Below, piece after piece: positions 11,404-24,305 of a stretch of DNA of 64,000 bases. The notes beneath the pieces are model-generated. The model was not told the DNA's origin and did not search any database. It was given only the letters and a program-made list of their open reading frames with translations. This DNA comes from Terebella lapidaria. Lineage: Eukaryota; Annelida; Polychaeta; Terebellida; Terebellidae. Made by a program: the position numbers and the translations under genes. Each line of letters opens with the position of its first letter. The first letter of the stretch is position 1. The DNA is taken from positions 26,286,165 to 26,350,164 of the forward strand of contig OX424564.1 of assembly GCA_949152475.1 (NCBI GenBank), written 5' to 3'.

Positions 11404-13160
11404 ATTTTGACCTGACCTGAAATGATAAGAAAATATATGTTGGCAATTTGCTACAGTGTTCTATGGTGAAACTACCAGGATACAATTACAAACTATACAT
11501 ACACTTAGAGCAATATATATAACGCAAGAACACAAATATCACCAACACGTTTCCTTTCCCAGCTTCACAATAGGAAGTGAAGGAATGTGACTATCAGTTA
11601 AATTTAACTAAAATGAAATTTACTGATATTTCAATAGCTGTGAAGTCATACGTCATATATCACAAGTCACATGTTTCATGTATTCACAAATATACCGATA
11701 TTGTGAAAACAGTACTGAAGTAAATCAATACAAGTATAACACAGAAAGGAAAACAAATACAGGTTATGCAACTGTTGCACACAAACTTTGATGTGCTATA
11801 TATTGAACTCAAGATATACCACGAAGTATTACTAATCAATGATGGCTATTTTGGGCCACACAAATACTAAGTATGACTCAGTATGGTGATATGTGTACCA
11901 GAAATGAACGGCACCTTATAATGTTATTGGTATATATCCAGTATATGTGAAGCTCTGAACGCTTATACAGCCAAAGATTTTGGTCAACAATCAGTATGTC
12001 ATTAGCAAATCAGTATGAAATGCGTTCAAGTCAACTGGAAAGCCAGTGATACACAAGTAGTGTCAATGACATGTACTAAAGAAGACCAATAGGTGCAATG
12101 ACACTGAACCAGATATGATCTCCGATAAATTTATGATATGAAATGAGCTTTCATGGAAGCCGATATATTGCTGTGTTTTCAGCGTTCAGTGCGTAATTAA
12201 ATTACGCAAATACGAAGAATGAATACAATGTACACGCACCGATTAACACTTGTTAGGCCTATATTCAGTACAATTGTCAATACTTGCAGTTATGAGGAAC
12301 ACTGTAAGACACCCGACCGATGTGCAACCGATACCAATAGCTAAAATGATGAGGGCCAAGTGGGTTTCACCAACTGGGATACAGCAACACTCACCACAAA
12401 AGGGGGATATGAAACACTTAATTTATGTATACACTTTATTACACTTCAACTCTCTGTGAAATACCATGCACACACCAACAAATATCAGCGACAAATGCAA
12501 GTGTATTGAGCCTGAAATTTGGAGTGACGGCGCATATGTAAAATCCAGTGAAGGAGAACTCGGGGACTAGTCAAAATGGGCCAAAGCACACCACACCAGG
12601 TCTACACACTCTTACCACAAGAACAGTCTGATTAGGTCAATCTAATCAGTACACAAAGTCAATACATTTCAAATGGCAGGCTTTTGCCACAGATCTAATA
12701 GATGTACAAATCATAAACATGTGCTTCATTCAGCCATTGTAGCTGCAGGATCACATGACTTTGCAAATCTCACCCTGTATGGGAACTGGTAAATGATATT
12801 TAGAATATTACAATCCATTGGTATCAGACACCTTCTGCCCATTAATAAAATCATTTGTATTACATGGAAGGTAATAGTTGATTGTATTCCCGGGTTTGTA
12901 CATGTTGTAGGAAAACAACATTAACCATGGGCTTGATGCAAATGAAAACAATTCCTCAATGTATTATTTCCCCTGGATGAAAGGCTAGTAATATTACATA
13001 CATTATGCAATGATGATGATATCTACAACAGAAACACAGGCATGTGCCCATTCGTATTATTATGGCTTCCAAATTACACTGCAATAACGAATGAATCGCA
13101 ATATCTGTAGCGCTGTCAGTGTCATGATAGCGGTTTTACGAAGATACGAAGGGTTAATAC
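11404..13160. other. Noncoding DNA upstream of Mutator/YqaJ gene
   Basis: Contains a likely 5' UTR splice acceptor on the minus strand at about 11413-11420 (catttcag|gtcagg), implying an upstream noncoding exon that could not be located. The rest is AT-rich with no supportable gene. Confidence 0.5.
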
Positions 13161-14780
13161 AGAAAGTCATCAATTGCTATCATACGGGTGGTCGTCCTGA
13201 TCGTGTCATGCATGGCTGAACTGTCCAAAACATGCGAGCGATGTTCATGCTATACCAGCGATCTACCTGCGATCGGCCAAATGAATCGCTGTGCCGATAT
13301 CCTTTATGTCCGAATGAAGACACTTACATCAAGAAGAGTTGTGGAAACAGCGCAAATGTGGGAAGGAAACAATTTTTGGAACAAATTCGGCAGCCCAGTC
13401 GGAGGCGGTTGATCAACTTCCGGCGAATAGCGCGTACGGAAGCTGTGAAGGGACAGTTTCTCCGCATAAAAATAGCACCGTATTTGCTTTTGTGAAAGTC
13501 AAATTTTTGCGACAGGAATGTATTTGTAGATATTTATTTTGATTTGGAGCACTTGTTAGAAAACGAAGAGACACAATTGTTTGTGTTTAGGTTGCAACTG
13601 AAAAATAACATAGGTGGCGTACGAATATATGGTCAGTGATAAGTCACCGAAGAAGAAGGCAACACGGTAGCTGTCAAAAAACCCACAAATTTTCATTGCA
13701 ACGTTTACGTGTGATCAACGGATATGCAGTCAATGACAGTTGTTCCGCTTGTATCCTTACTGAGTGAAGATGTATTTACAGTGGTTTTTTAGGCCATCGC
13801 AAACAATAATTTCACACAATCCCCGATAGTTCACCAATGTTTACTTTTTGAGTTGGACGACTGTTTTTTTTTCAACATGGCGATGTCCTTGCTCAACATG
13901 TACCTAAATGTAATCGGATAGCATCTGGCAGGTTTCACGAACTTGTACATTTTTGCTACCGTGACTAAATACATATATTCAGACGCACGTATCTTGTATA
14001 ATTGCATCATAATTGTATTATGACTAATGTGCACAGTCTGAGCACATCATTAACATCTGAGCACATCTATAAATAAAATAAAATCCATGTCTCTGGTTCC
14101 CGTTGGGAATTGGCAACAAATAAAATGTTTTTCCATTTTGGACAAAAATTGGACGAGCCGCTGCTCAGTATCATTACACAACTCTGAGTATGAGGCATAT
14201 CACAGGCAATTCAGCCTAATATTGATACGAAATGTAATACAAGTTGTCAAAGGACTTTATTGAAGAAGATTATACAATTTTTTTTGCCAAAAAAGTTAAT
14301 TGTTTTGATAAACAAATCAATTTACCTGACAGTTGCTATCGCCACACGCTGGTTTCTCAAAATATTTATGATCACGATAGCAAAATAAAACAGCGTAATA
14401 CATAGGTTAGGTGGCTCTTGTCGGCATGGGAGCCGTTGCGTTCGTTAAATGACACATCTATATCGAAGCTGAGGTGTCAGGTACTGTTCTTCAATGAAGT
14501 ATCTGCAAAATGCATTCGCTTTAAAATTGCTATCATTACAGTGTGAAAAGTGGTGTCCAACTGGTGTAACGATAGCAAGGGCCAAAAACGTGCCCATCAT
14601 GTGACCAGTCGTATGTTGCACGTGATTCAGAGCATGTGCATCAATGGCGCGAAACGCCAGTTAACAGATAAAACTATAACCATTATGGCTGATTCACAGG
14701 TAATACAACAACGATGTCACAAATGTTTGGTGTCCAGAATATAACGATAGATCGTGAAGTCGATAGCAATGGACATTGAT
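13126..14780. repeat. Sparse GATAGC/GCTATC motif region
   Basis: The motif TTGCTATC or its complement GATAGCAA recurs at about 13126, 13167, 14333, 14376, 14527, 14571 and 14763, on both strands, in otherwise noncoding DNA. Together with the dense cluster at 15.76-16.04 kb this could be subterminal repeats of one large element, but no terminal inverted repeat or target duplication could be fixed. The open frames near 13188-13495 overlap each other in all three phases and are not recognisable. Confidence 0.5.
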
Positions 14781-14828
14781 TATTGTGCGGCGTTAGCCGT
14801 ACTATATCTGTTAGTGTAATTTTGACCC

Positions 14829-15105
14829 CATGGTACTACTGGTGAGGAGCTTGTCCATGCGTGGACTTATTGCTACCGAATTAAGTCAGCGATGACATTA
14901 TCCATATTTTATGTCATAATCTCAGATTACAACAAAGTTAAGTAGCAAATATTGAACAAAGAAAACACACACCTTGGTCATTTGTGGAAAGTGCAACTAA
15001 AACACATTTTGGCAAGAATAATGGACGAATCGACAAACAAATGCGAGTAACAATCAATTTTCGCATGGACAAGCTCGGCACCAGTATTGGAGGTACTATG
15101 GTAGT
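14829..15105. repeat. Inverted repeat with ~37-bp arms
   Basis: The segment 14829-14865 (GGTACTACTGGTGAGGAGC, TTGTCCATGCG) is the imperfect reverse complement of 15062-15105 (CGCATGGACAAGCTC, CACCAGTATTGG). The spacer holds the first unit of the ~130-bp direct duplication below. Confidence 0.7.
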
Positions 15106-15390
15106 GTAAGACCATCTACGAGAATTGTTCTCTGTGAGAGGGAAGTAGAGAGTTATTACAATACGAGTTCGAGTTACAATACGATTCGAGTTCATTGTTT
15201 CATATTGTTATCAAAGCGGACATCTTTGTTGTTATCAAACTAATCAATAGGCTTTAAGTTGATTTCCAAATATTGAGCAAGGGAAACACACACCATAGTC
15301 CTTTGTGGAAAGTTCAACCAAAACACATTTGGGCAAGAATATTGGGCAACTCAACAAATGAGCAGGTGAGAATCAATTTACGCATGGACA
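14943..15390. repeat. ~130-bp direct duplication, two units
   Basis: 14943-15070 and 15267-15390 are ~80-85% alike by eye: both carry AAATATTGA, AAACACACACC, TTTGTGGAAAGT, AAACACATTT, CAAGAAT and CGCATGGACA in the same order. The units are separated by ~200 bp. Noncoding. Confidence 0.75.
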
Positions 15391-15759
15391 TCAAAATATT
15401 CGACAGGTTGTCATAACGTTCAGGTTCACAATTAGAGTTTTCATATCACATAGAAACAAGACCCACAATATTTTGTTTGGTTGTTTAACCAAGAAATGGG
15501 TTTCGTGTCTACTTATCCTTGATTTTTTTTCGTGTTCACTCAGCCTCGAGTACTGGTTCTACTCTCCTTTGTCCCTGTGGCCGCACACGTAACCTCAAGT
15601 TCTGCTGTTGTGATGCTTGTTTGTTGTCAAGTTTTAGATCAAACATGACAGAGTTGTTCACATTTTCCTAATCGTACTGTATTATCGCTCATGTAGGATG
15701 ACGATGCGACCAGTGATTTTAGGGCAGGTCATTCATTGCCTAAAATACAGCGTGGTTTC

Positions 15760-16040
15760 TGTTGCTATCGCCACGTACTGGACACCAGCTTGCTATCATA
15801 ACACTTATCCACGGATTATGTCCAATTGCTATCATAACGTATTGCTATCATAACACTTATCCACAGATTATGTCCAATTGCTATCATAACATATTGCTAT
15901 CGTAACACTATATGAAACAATATGTCCAATTTGCTCTCATAATACGTTGCTATCATAACACTTGTCCTGAAGATGTGTCCTTTTGCTATCGCAGCAACTT
16001 GCTATCATAACAGATTTGTGTGCGTTATGATAGCAAAGAG
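15760..16040. repeat. TTGCTATCATAAC motif cluster
   Basis: About ten copies of TTGCTATC(A/G)TAAC occur in 280 bp (15762, 15791, 15827, 15841, 15877, 15892, 15947, 15981, 15998 and nearby variants), with one copy in reverse orientation at 16023-16036 closing the cluster. Two adjacent 50-bp stretches (ACTTATCCAC.GATTATGTCC) are near-identical tandem units. It could be subterminal transposase-binding repeats or a protein-binding satellite. Confidence 0.8.
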
Positions 16041-18070
16041 CTACCTTTCCTTGTTGTAAATCACATATTTTTATTCTCTTTATGCAAAATACGTGATAGT
16101 ATTGTAAATATGGATCAGACATAATTCCTGCACATACATTGATGCCAAAATATAGGCTATTTTATATTATACGGTATTGCCAAATTTGTGCATGTCATAA
16201 AATGTCCAACTATTGTCCTGAATTATTGAATATTTTAGGTTTATTTCTGTTGGATGCAAGATTTTTTCACATTACAGGGTAAAACACGGTGCAACCTACC
16301 TCCAGAAGCGAAAATTAAATGAGCTAAACTAAATTCCATTGCCCACGGGGAGTTTCAAAATCATAAAAAAACGCACAAAATTGCCCGAGGGAACCAGCGT
16401 TTCTGACGTTTATACACATTTATGGCGTAAATATTTATAAAAGAAAAACTATAATATGATAGGCGATGTATCCAGCTTTGTCATCAAAATGAAAAAAAAA
16501 ATCAAAAAGTTACCTATTTCAGATTTCATGCAAAAAATGCCATTTTCACCGGGGTTTTCGTGAAACCTGCCATCTGCTTTCGTGCAGTGTATAGTAACAT
16601 TTTAATGCTCGGGCGGTCTAAAATGTTGTGAAAGGTAACTTATATCGTCGAATTTAATACTTTTCTGTCGGTATTTCGTTGCAATATGTACCAAAAATAT
16701 GTGTTGTTCTAAATTTATTTTTAGGTATATACATGGTCAGTTTGACAGCTGTAACAAATCTGTCCCTATCTAATCATCATGATTGCTGTATAGATTATAG
16801 TGGGCTGCAAATTTGGTTCCCCCTGCAGCTCAGCTAACAGAACCCAACCCAACCCTTGGGTCACCCGAAGTAAATGTCCACCATGACTGCTCCAGTTCAT
16901 CTGCCCCTTAAATGGATGAGTGACGTCTTTCTGGTACTCAAACCTGGAATCTGGTGAATCTCGAACCCATCGAAAAAATACGGATCATAATATGTAGGAT
17001 CAAACAGCTTCTGGTACGGCAGTGCTGGTGTTGATACTACCTTTAATAATCGGATATAAAATGTCCCATGAGAGACTCTCGCTGGAGAAAGTTCTTACTG
17101 TTGGTTCAAGTTACTATCATGGCCACTAGTCCCAATTACATATTCACAAACAACCACCTAACTCAAATCACATCACTCCAATTCGAGGAATATTTTTTAT
17201 TCTCAAGCCACTATCATTCCCCCCCCCCCCGATTATGTACATTCCTTAGCATATAGAAAACTGGCCCAAACATGGTTTCTTCGAGTCCTTTAAATGAATG
17301 AACTACAAGAACATTACTAGGTGAGTCGATGGCGGTGAAGCACCACAAAGAGATGTGCTTTGTGCAGTTGGGTGCAGTGATAAAAAGGTCACCGAAATGC
17401 CAGTATGGGGTGACCAACTGGGCCATTGTGCTTTGGTCAGCATTACCTAGAACTCTGTGCTGTGTTCACAGACAACAAGGTTGATGCAGATGATTGAATC
17501 AGAATTCACGCGGCACCTGGTTGTGTTGGGTCAGCAGGGCAGCAGAGGTTCTATCCTTTGTTATCCATATTGGTCATGAACATGACAGGGTCTTTCCTCG
17601 ATATGCAGAAGAATGTCATAATCTTATTTTGTAGTGAACTGCCTGAACGATGTGATGTTAAATATCGTTTTAAAATGTGAAGAAAGGGGATGCATTGGTC
17701 AGGAGAACTGTGAAGAATCGTTGTCCTCAACCATGCTTTGTGGCTGTTTTCGTAAAATAATCATTCTGCATAAGTTCACTCAGCTGGCCCCAAAACAAAC
17801 AAGTAATAAAATTATTGTTTTTGGCCTCAATACCGTTTTGGTAATCTTTGTACTCAAGATGCGTCCCAGTAGAACCTTCAACGTTATCAGTGATAATGTC
17901 CATGTTGTCTAGAGAAAGAGACTGTTTGTGTCAAGGAGGTGGTGAGGATCGAGGTAGGAGCCAGTGTTAGTCAGAAGGTGAATCATTGTGTTACCGTTGT
18001 TGTATATAGTGTCTCATTCAGTGGCGAGGAGAGAGGGGATGAAAGGTAATATTGTGATAGCGTTGTGACG
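16041..18070. other. Noncoding DNA
   Basis: No supportable gene. A C-run at about 17220-17230 is the only low-complexity tract. The frame at 17634-17912 has no recognisable domain. Confidence 0.45.
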
Positions 18071-18176
18071 TACAGCGTGTTTCGAAAAAAGTAGGCTTAA
18101 ACTTTATGAAAATATCTGTCTAGACACTGACTGTTTGGACTGTGTGAGCAAAAAAAAATCATATATACATATATAA

Positions 18177-18340
18177 AACCATGCGAGTGTGTTTTCCGCA
18201 AAAAGATATCGGTCGAGTTTGGTCTGGCGGATGAATTCAGGATGCACGGGTCCGAAGGACGAGTGTATTCTGTGTTCATCCGCCAGACCAAACGAGACCG
18301 ATATCTTTTTGCAGAAAACACACGAGCGTGGTTTTTATTT
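18177..18340. repeat. Fold-back palindrome (~70-bp arms)
   Basis: The left arm (18177-~18246: GCAAAAAGATATCGGTC, TTTGGTCTGGCGGATGAA) is the reverse complement of the right arm (~18270-18340) with a few mismatches. As expected for a palindrome, both strands give the same predicted peptide (AKRYRS.LVWRMN), which is therefore an artefact rather than two genes. It resembles a small hairpin MITE. Confidence 0.9.
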
Positions 18341-18835
18341 CATCACACACAACTGTTCAGACATAATTTTAGATACTGTAGTTATCATACGAAAATTGAT
18401 AATGATCATTAAGATAATAATATTAATTTAATAATATTCATGAAATGCCCGTGATGTCCGAAAAACCTCAAGCAGAGTGTTCTACACTCTCTGGGCTAGG
18501 AAAGTGATTGTCGGTTGCTAGGTTACTTTACGTAGATAACATTGTTCTCTCACGTAATAATGGTCTTTACGTAATCTGCAGTGAAAAAAGTAGTTTCGGT
18601 CGGATGTGCCTCAGCGAGTGATACAGATTATATTTGAAGTAGGGTGATACAGAAAAGGTTATCACACCTTTTGGAGTCCTATAGCATTGTAGTTTATAGT
18701 GCGTGATAAATATAGCAATGTATTTTTTAAAAACATATTGTCACCATCCATAAGACATATTTGTGCTTACCTCTCATGGGTTTGATAGGTTGTTGGGCAG
18801 TGTGTATACTATTTCCATCAGGTGTACAGTATAAC
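18341..18835. other. Noncoding DNA
   Basis: AT-rich, no gene or repeat recognised. Confidence 0.4.
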
Positions 18836-18975
18836 AACCACATTTAACACACTGTCTGCCCCTGATGACGCCAGTGTGTCTTTGGATAAACTATTTGGTC
18901 GAGCTTTGTTTCTATTGCAAAATGTTGTATTTAACGTTTGTCATTGGCATCATCAAAATCCTAAGATATCTCTTT
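18836..18975 (+). repeat. Interspersed 'GTCGGGCTTTG' repeat, copy A
   Basis: Shares the ordered blocks ACACTGTCTGCCCCTGATG, GTGTCTTTGGATAAA, TTTGGTCGAGCTTTG, TTTCTATTGCAAAATG and TTGGCATCATCAAAATCC with at least seven other places in this window. Followed by a C-run and T-run. Likely a SINE-like dispersed family. Confidence 0.8.
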
Positions 18976-19099
18976 CCCCCTCTTCCCCCCCCCCCCCCCC
19001 CCGAAGGACAGGGGCAGCCCTCAGTGTGAGGCCAAGTTGTGTTTTTCCTTTGTTTCCCTTTAACTTTTTTTTTTGAAAAGTCAGTAGCCTTCAGCCAGT

Positions 19100-19966
19100 A
19101 AGAAAGCAAACACAGAAAACACTGAGACAATGTTCATGACAATAATATATTCACGAAGTAACTCATGCCGAAAATGGCATTTGACCATTTGCTAAGCTAT
19201 TGAATACTTTTAACATTGAGGGGAACAGAAACAAATAGAATTAATTACTATCTTTCACGATGTTCTGTGTTTAAGGCTAAAACAACCTTCATTTTTGAGG
19301 GGGAAAATACCGAAACTTTCGTGTTATTTCCTCTAAATAATTGCTATTTTCACCCGCTCGTTGACGCACGTGACAGGAAAAAAACAGGACAACATAGCCT
19401 TAGGGTCTATCCTCCACATCAGTAAATTAATAATACCTTGTGATGGAAAACATGACGATTTACTGCCTTTTGAGACAAGACTAGCACATACAATTCTGTT
19501 TTCTAACTGACGCGAAACTCGAATCATTACAGCCGTACATCTCCAGTGCCTTATTTTTTCAGTCTGACAGACAATATCGTGGCACATTTTGGTCGAAAAT
19601 GTGCTGATCAAACTGTATCATACAGGGTTAGGACATTCCACGCTCATTACAAATCATGTTGCACAAGTCGGGGAACTTTTCGCACTGAGCTTCAGAAGAA
19701 AACTATTATTTTGCAACCGGTGGCAATTCTTCTGGAAATTCATGTGGAAACATCTACTTCACTCGACGGAATAATAGCGAACACAGGATTGCCCACTCGG
19801 AAAGTAGTTCAACAGTGATGAATACTCACATTATTAATATCATCAATCAGAATAAGTGTATTAAAACATGAATAATATGACAATTGCTGGTGATTGAGTC
19901 CAAGTTCGATCCGTTTTCAAAATGTGATGTTACATGAATCAATATTATTATGCTAATTGTTCATGA
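19100..19966. other. 5' flank of lectin unit 1 (duplicated segment)
   Basis: From about 19480 onward this matches 38660-39130 at high identity (for example TCTCCAGTGCCTT, GTGGCACATTTTGGTCG, CAATTGCTGGTGATTGAG). The small frames at 19546-19818 are not preserved in the other copy, so no gene is called. Confidence 0.6.

Positions 19967-20011
<45 letters not shown>
19967..20011. repeat. (ATT)n microsatellite
   Basis: An uninterrupted ATT/TTA triplet run of about 15 units. The paralogous position near 39155-39175 has only a short, interrupted run, so the tract expanded after duplication or shrank in the other copy. Confidence 0.95.
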
Positions 20012-20970
20012 GGCATTGAATGGTCTTCATCTTGGGCTGGGCTATTCCAGAATATTCTGACCAAGATATATATCATATTCCATTTGGTTGTGGTAAAAGT
20101 GTTTTAAAGCTTTCGTCAAATTACACTGTCTGGCGGGTGTTTAGCAATGCCAGTATTACTAGAGCTCCCGGACAATTTGCATGTTGGACAATGCTCGTGG
20201 AAGTCCTGTTTGGAAGTGGTCTGGTCAACTGGAGTGATGCCATGGATCTTTCCAGTAGCAATACTGGCGTCATTTGAGATTACTTCTCCATCACTAGATA
20301 TCGTGCATTCTCCGAGAGCAAGACTTCCAAAATATGTTCCTTTCTAGAATGAATTATTCAAACAATTCCACTTATACTATTGACTGGCCGACTCCAATTG
20401 CTATTTCATGTGACGCCTTGTTATGAATGTATTCATGGATGACTTGCATGTTCGTCCAAGCGAGTTGACTTTCTTTGGGTGATTGGATGTCACATGTTTT
20501 CTGCATTTGCCGAGCGGTGAGGACAAGTAACTTGGCAACGTGTGAGGCAACCTGTCCTCCGTGGCGCAGTTGGCATTCTGGTTTCATTGTTGCGAAAGTG
20601 GCACTGCTGTAACATATTAAAAATTGAATCAAAGGGTTTCGTTGGTCAACTTGTCCACAGGACTCACTAATTTAATAATGCATAGCAAAATCGGCGAGGG
20701 ATTCGTAGGGATTTGAGTTATCTCTGTCTATGCCCATAACGTACAGGTATGTGCTTTGATCATGCATGAATTGTACAACAAATCAAAATATTATTTTGGG
20801 CATTGAATGTGTATGTCACAACAGTGAGAAAAAGTTTCATAGAGTGAGTATAACGTAACAAAGCTGTTTTTGTCATACAGTTTCATATAGAAGTAAAGTT
20901 CAATATGATTTGACATTATGAACAGATTGATGGATGCGACGTATCTCGGTAGTTTATTGGCTTGTGATTA
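20012..20970. repeat. Segmental duplication flank, paired with 39180-40140
   Basis: Near-collinear with the region 5' of lectin copy 3, including TATTCCAGAATATTCTGA, AAGTCCTGTTTGGAAGTGGT, CTGTCCTCCGTGGCGCAG and GGCGAGGGATTC. A minus-strand frame of 86 codons (20632-20372) is broken in the partner copy, so it is not called as a gene. The segment ends at the acceptor of the first lectin exon. Confidence 0.8.
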
Positions 20971-21000
20971 TGGTACTTGCAGTTTTCACCCATGAATCCA

Positions 21001-22482
21001 ATGAAGAGTGAGTCTCGTACAATATGTGTCCTACTTCACTGTACAACTTTCCTCATGGGAGATTTGACGCAGCACTGTCCTCCGAAAAGACCACTCCACC
21101 AATATTTCGTGAACACGCGGACACCAGGAAACATTATTGCTCATTATGAATCTATGACAAGGCAACTATGTGAGAGAACCTGCCGTCAGTATCTCCATTG
21201 CCATGGTTACATGATGACGTGGACCGACGACAATGCGGGTTCTTGCCAGATACTTGGGAGGGTCGCTACAACAAACGGAACACTGGCTCCAAACCAGCAG
21301 ATATATGGTGATAAAATTAATCAGATTGCGATAATATGAATCATCTGTCAACTTTATCAAGTGTAGACCCCCTCCGCCCGCTCACACAAAATTGTATGAA
21401 AAGAAGTATACCACCAAGAAGTAAATAGAGAAGGAAGAGATATATTTGAGTTTAAAATTCGATGCAAGATTCATTTATATAATCATACGGACCTTGTGTT
21501 TTCAATGTATGGACGAAGCTTTTGCTGTATCAATAAAACCAGGTTATAATATTCGAAAACCTATTTTCCTTCCTTTTTCAGCCTATTGTCCTCCTGGTTT
21601 CCAGTACATTGTTCGGAAATGCTACCTTGTGGTCACCGACCCGATGAGCCAGACAGCTGCAGACTCGATGTGTTCAGACATCGCGCCAGGAGCCTACCTG
21701 ATCGAGGTGCGGACAGCAAAAGAAAAGGAAGCCATGATGTCCCTTGCAGGTCAGTGGAAATCATGCCTGGGATGCCGAGATGAAGTGTTTCACAGCATTA
21801 GATGGAGTTTTTTCTGCAGCATTAGAGCTCACATCTGATCAAATGCAAAGTCACCATTACATGCAACGTATATTCCTGAAAAATTACACAAATAATATTG
21901 ATTTCCAACATTTGAACAATCTAGTTGTCTCAGAATAAAGGCAATAAAACATGTACCGTGAAAGAACACTTTGTATAAAAATTATACAACAAAACAAAAT
22001 CGGTGGAATCACTTAGAATACTGTTTCTCTGACCAAGATTATATTTCAGGCAGATCAAAGTATTAAACCAAAATGAATCAAATGACGAATGCACAGAAAA
22101 ATGGTGTGGCCAAAACAAAGATAATGTTCGATAGACGTAAAATTAAAGTAACAGGTACACAAAATTAATGGACAAATTACCTAATATCAATGAGCGACTG
22201 AACTCAATGCATAATGCTGCACGTGTATTTGACACAGCGGCAGCTGGGATCACAAAAGTGTGGACATCACTCAAGCTGAATGGTGTTGACTGGACGCCAT
22301 ACTGGACACACTCGGGTGTTGTAGGCGTCAACAACAGTGAATGGGGCGCCGCCCACGGAGGTCAACCAAACAACGCCGTGGGCGAGTACTGTGTGTATTA
22401 CAGGAATGCCTTGGACGGTGATAGCTGGAAGCTGTACGACCACGCTTGTTCGATTGGACGTTCATTCATCTGCGAGATTTGA
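21001..22482 (+). CDS. Secreted apple/PAN + C-type lectin protein, copy 1
   Basis: Three exons, 21001-21307, 21582-21749 and 22244-22482, all phase-1 joins, total 238 codons (237 aa). Exon 1 encodes a hydrophobic leader (TICVLLHCTTFLMG) and a cysteine-rich apple/PAN-like domain (CPPKR, LCERTCRQYLHCHGY, GSCQIL). Exons 2-3 encode one C-type lectin domain of the long form: YCPPGFQYI.RKCYLV at its start, SEWG, QPN in the sugar-site position, then CVYY, WKLYDHAC and the terminal FICEI. The usual WND calcium ligand motif is replaced by WKLYD, so calcium-dependent sugar binding is uncertain. Probably secreted; family role is carbohydrate or pattern recognition, inferred. The start was chosen because the ATG at 21001 aligns with copy 3; an ATG at 20992 is also in frame. 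An AATAAA lies at ~22542. An upstream noncoding exon is implied by the acceptor at 20981-20982. Confidence 0.85.
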
Positions 22483-24305
22483 CATACCTTGCATTTATTA
22501 TCATTCTAAGTTGGTTTGTTAGTTTTTTTCTGCTGACTCATCAATAAAATGATGCAAATGGTATTCTATGTCTACATCATCATTTTACATCATTTACAGT
22601 TCAATATTAACAACACGATGCTCGGATTCTCGCTCAACATAATCTCAATAGTATAATGTCCATAATGAAATGTTATCATTTCCTCTATTAAAGACATTGT
22701 AATGTTAGAAAAGTATAGCAAAAACCAAGGACATGGGTCATGCGTTTATGAACTCGAGTATACAGTGCATGTTAGGTATATGACATGCAATATTAAGTAT
22801 ATCAAATTGCTGCCATTTAGACACTGGTATGGAGAAGTCGCACTGTTTGGTAAGTGATGCACATGCATTTTTATTGGTTGGCTATTTATGAACTGGTTTG
22901 CCATGATGTTTTTGAGGAATAAAAAGCTCGAGGAACTCTGTCGTCCAATAGAGACGTAGCTGCTCACCTGCCTATGGAATTCCGATTACGAACCGCGAGC
23001 TGCGTGCTGCGACCTGCAAGCTTGTATGGAAAAGCCTGGCACAAGAAATAATTATATTGTATAAGACTTATTTTTTATTAAACCATGGTTCAATACAGAA
23101 AAATGTATATATACCAAGTATTTGGGTTCCCTTATGTTGCACGCAGGTCGAAGTTTTATAACATCGGTTCAGAGTTCGAAGGTCGCACCTCGCAGTTCGC
23201 GGCTCGCAGTTTATAGAAAGCAGGTCATGTGTTAGGGCACGAATGTCGCAGTACGTTGGTCGCATTTCGTATTGAGAATGTCCTTGTCCCGTATTAAACC
23301 ATCGTTTATGACGGAATAAGTCATCATTTCCCGTTTCTCGTCATCATTTCCCGTTTCTCTTCTGACCAGCTCGCAGGACGCAGTACGCAGTTAGTAGTAC
23401 GCAGTTAGCAGTAGGCAGCTCATATTTCGTCGCCAACTAGATTGTATGATAACCCTGATGACTGTAATATTTCAACCGCCAATATTCTTTTCATCTGCAG
23501 CAAATTTTACGTGCAACCCCAAGCAACATGGGAATACTAGAATGGATTTTCTGATTCAAATCAGGCAGAACACTACTCAGCCGTTATCGGCTGTGGTTTA
23601 CCTAACATATGGTATTGATTAATCATATGTGTGTGTCTGTTTCACTGGTTACCCGCTATTTCAGAGCTGGTCGCAGAAATGAGGAGGTTGTTCATTGAAA
23701 GGTCAATAAATAAACAAAAAATCTCAATAGACACACGTTATTCAGGTGACCATGTAGAGCAAACGAATGCAAATCTCAATGTTTTGTTTTTTTCAAGCAA
23801 TTATGTAACGGATGAAATAGAATAGATCATATCCATAAATTTCACAGATAAACTCTTGTTATGGGAAGTTTCAATAATGAACTTTATTGTCCTTTTGTTG
23901 GCAGACAATCTATGTATATTTATGTATGTGAGGGTAAAATTAGGACACATAAGGGGTTCAATGGAATTTGAACTGTTATAGCAGATGGGAAACTTTCATT
24001 GAGATGTCAACCGTTGAGATATCTACCATATATGCTCTTGGGCATTTCCCTGTGTAAAGAGTTTGAAAATCAGAAGATGTGCTCTGACTATGCATTCCTG
24101 GAACATGCTCTACCTTACGGAATAGCTGGAAACCTAAGCGTCATAGGCTAGTGATGCTAGGATATTTAATTAGTACTCACGACAGGAAATCTGATAATAG
24201 GGAAATCAAATCACCAGGTTTGGCATATAGTCTCATACAATTTGGTAAATTGCAAGGTAAATGTCTAGATGAGAAGCTGGTGATGGAGAATCAGCGGGTT
24301 TTTTT
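22483..24305. other. Noncoding DNA with degenerate CGCAG words
   Basis: No gene recognised. Between 22980 and 23430 the words GCAGTTCGC, ACGCAGTACGCAG and their complements recur irregularly in both orientations. A 20-bp unit (TCATCATTTCCCGTTTCTC) is present twice in tandem at about 23320-23360. Confidence 0.5.

Noticed and set aside
18097..18431. Two similar genes on opposite strands
   Set aside because: Artefact of a palindrome: each arm gives the same peptide.
20372..20632. 86-aa minus-strand gene 5' of lectin copy 1
   Set aside because: The duplicated partner at 39.6-39.9 kb is frameshifted in this frame and there is no recognisable domain.
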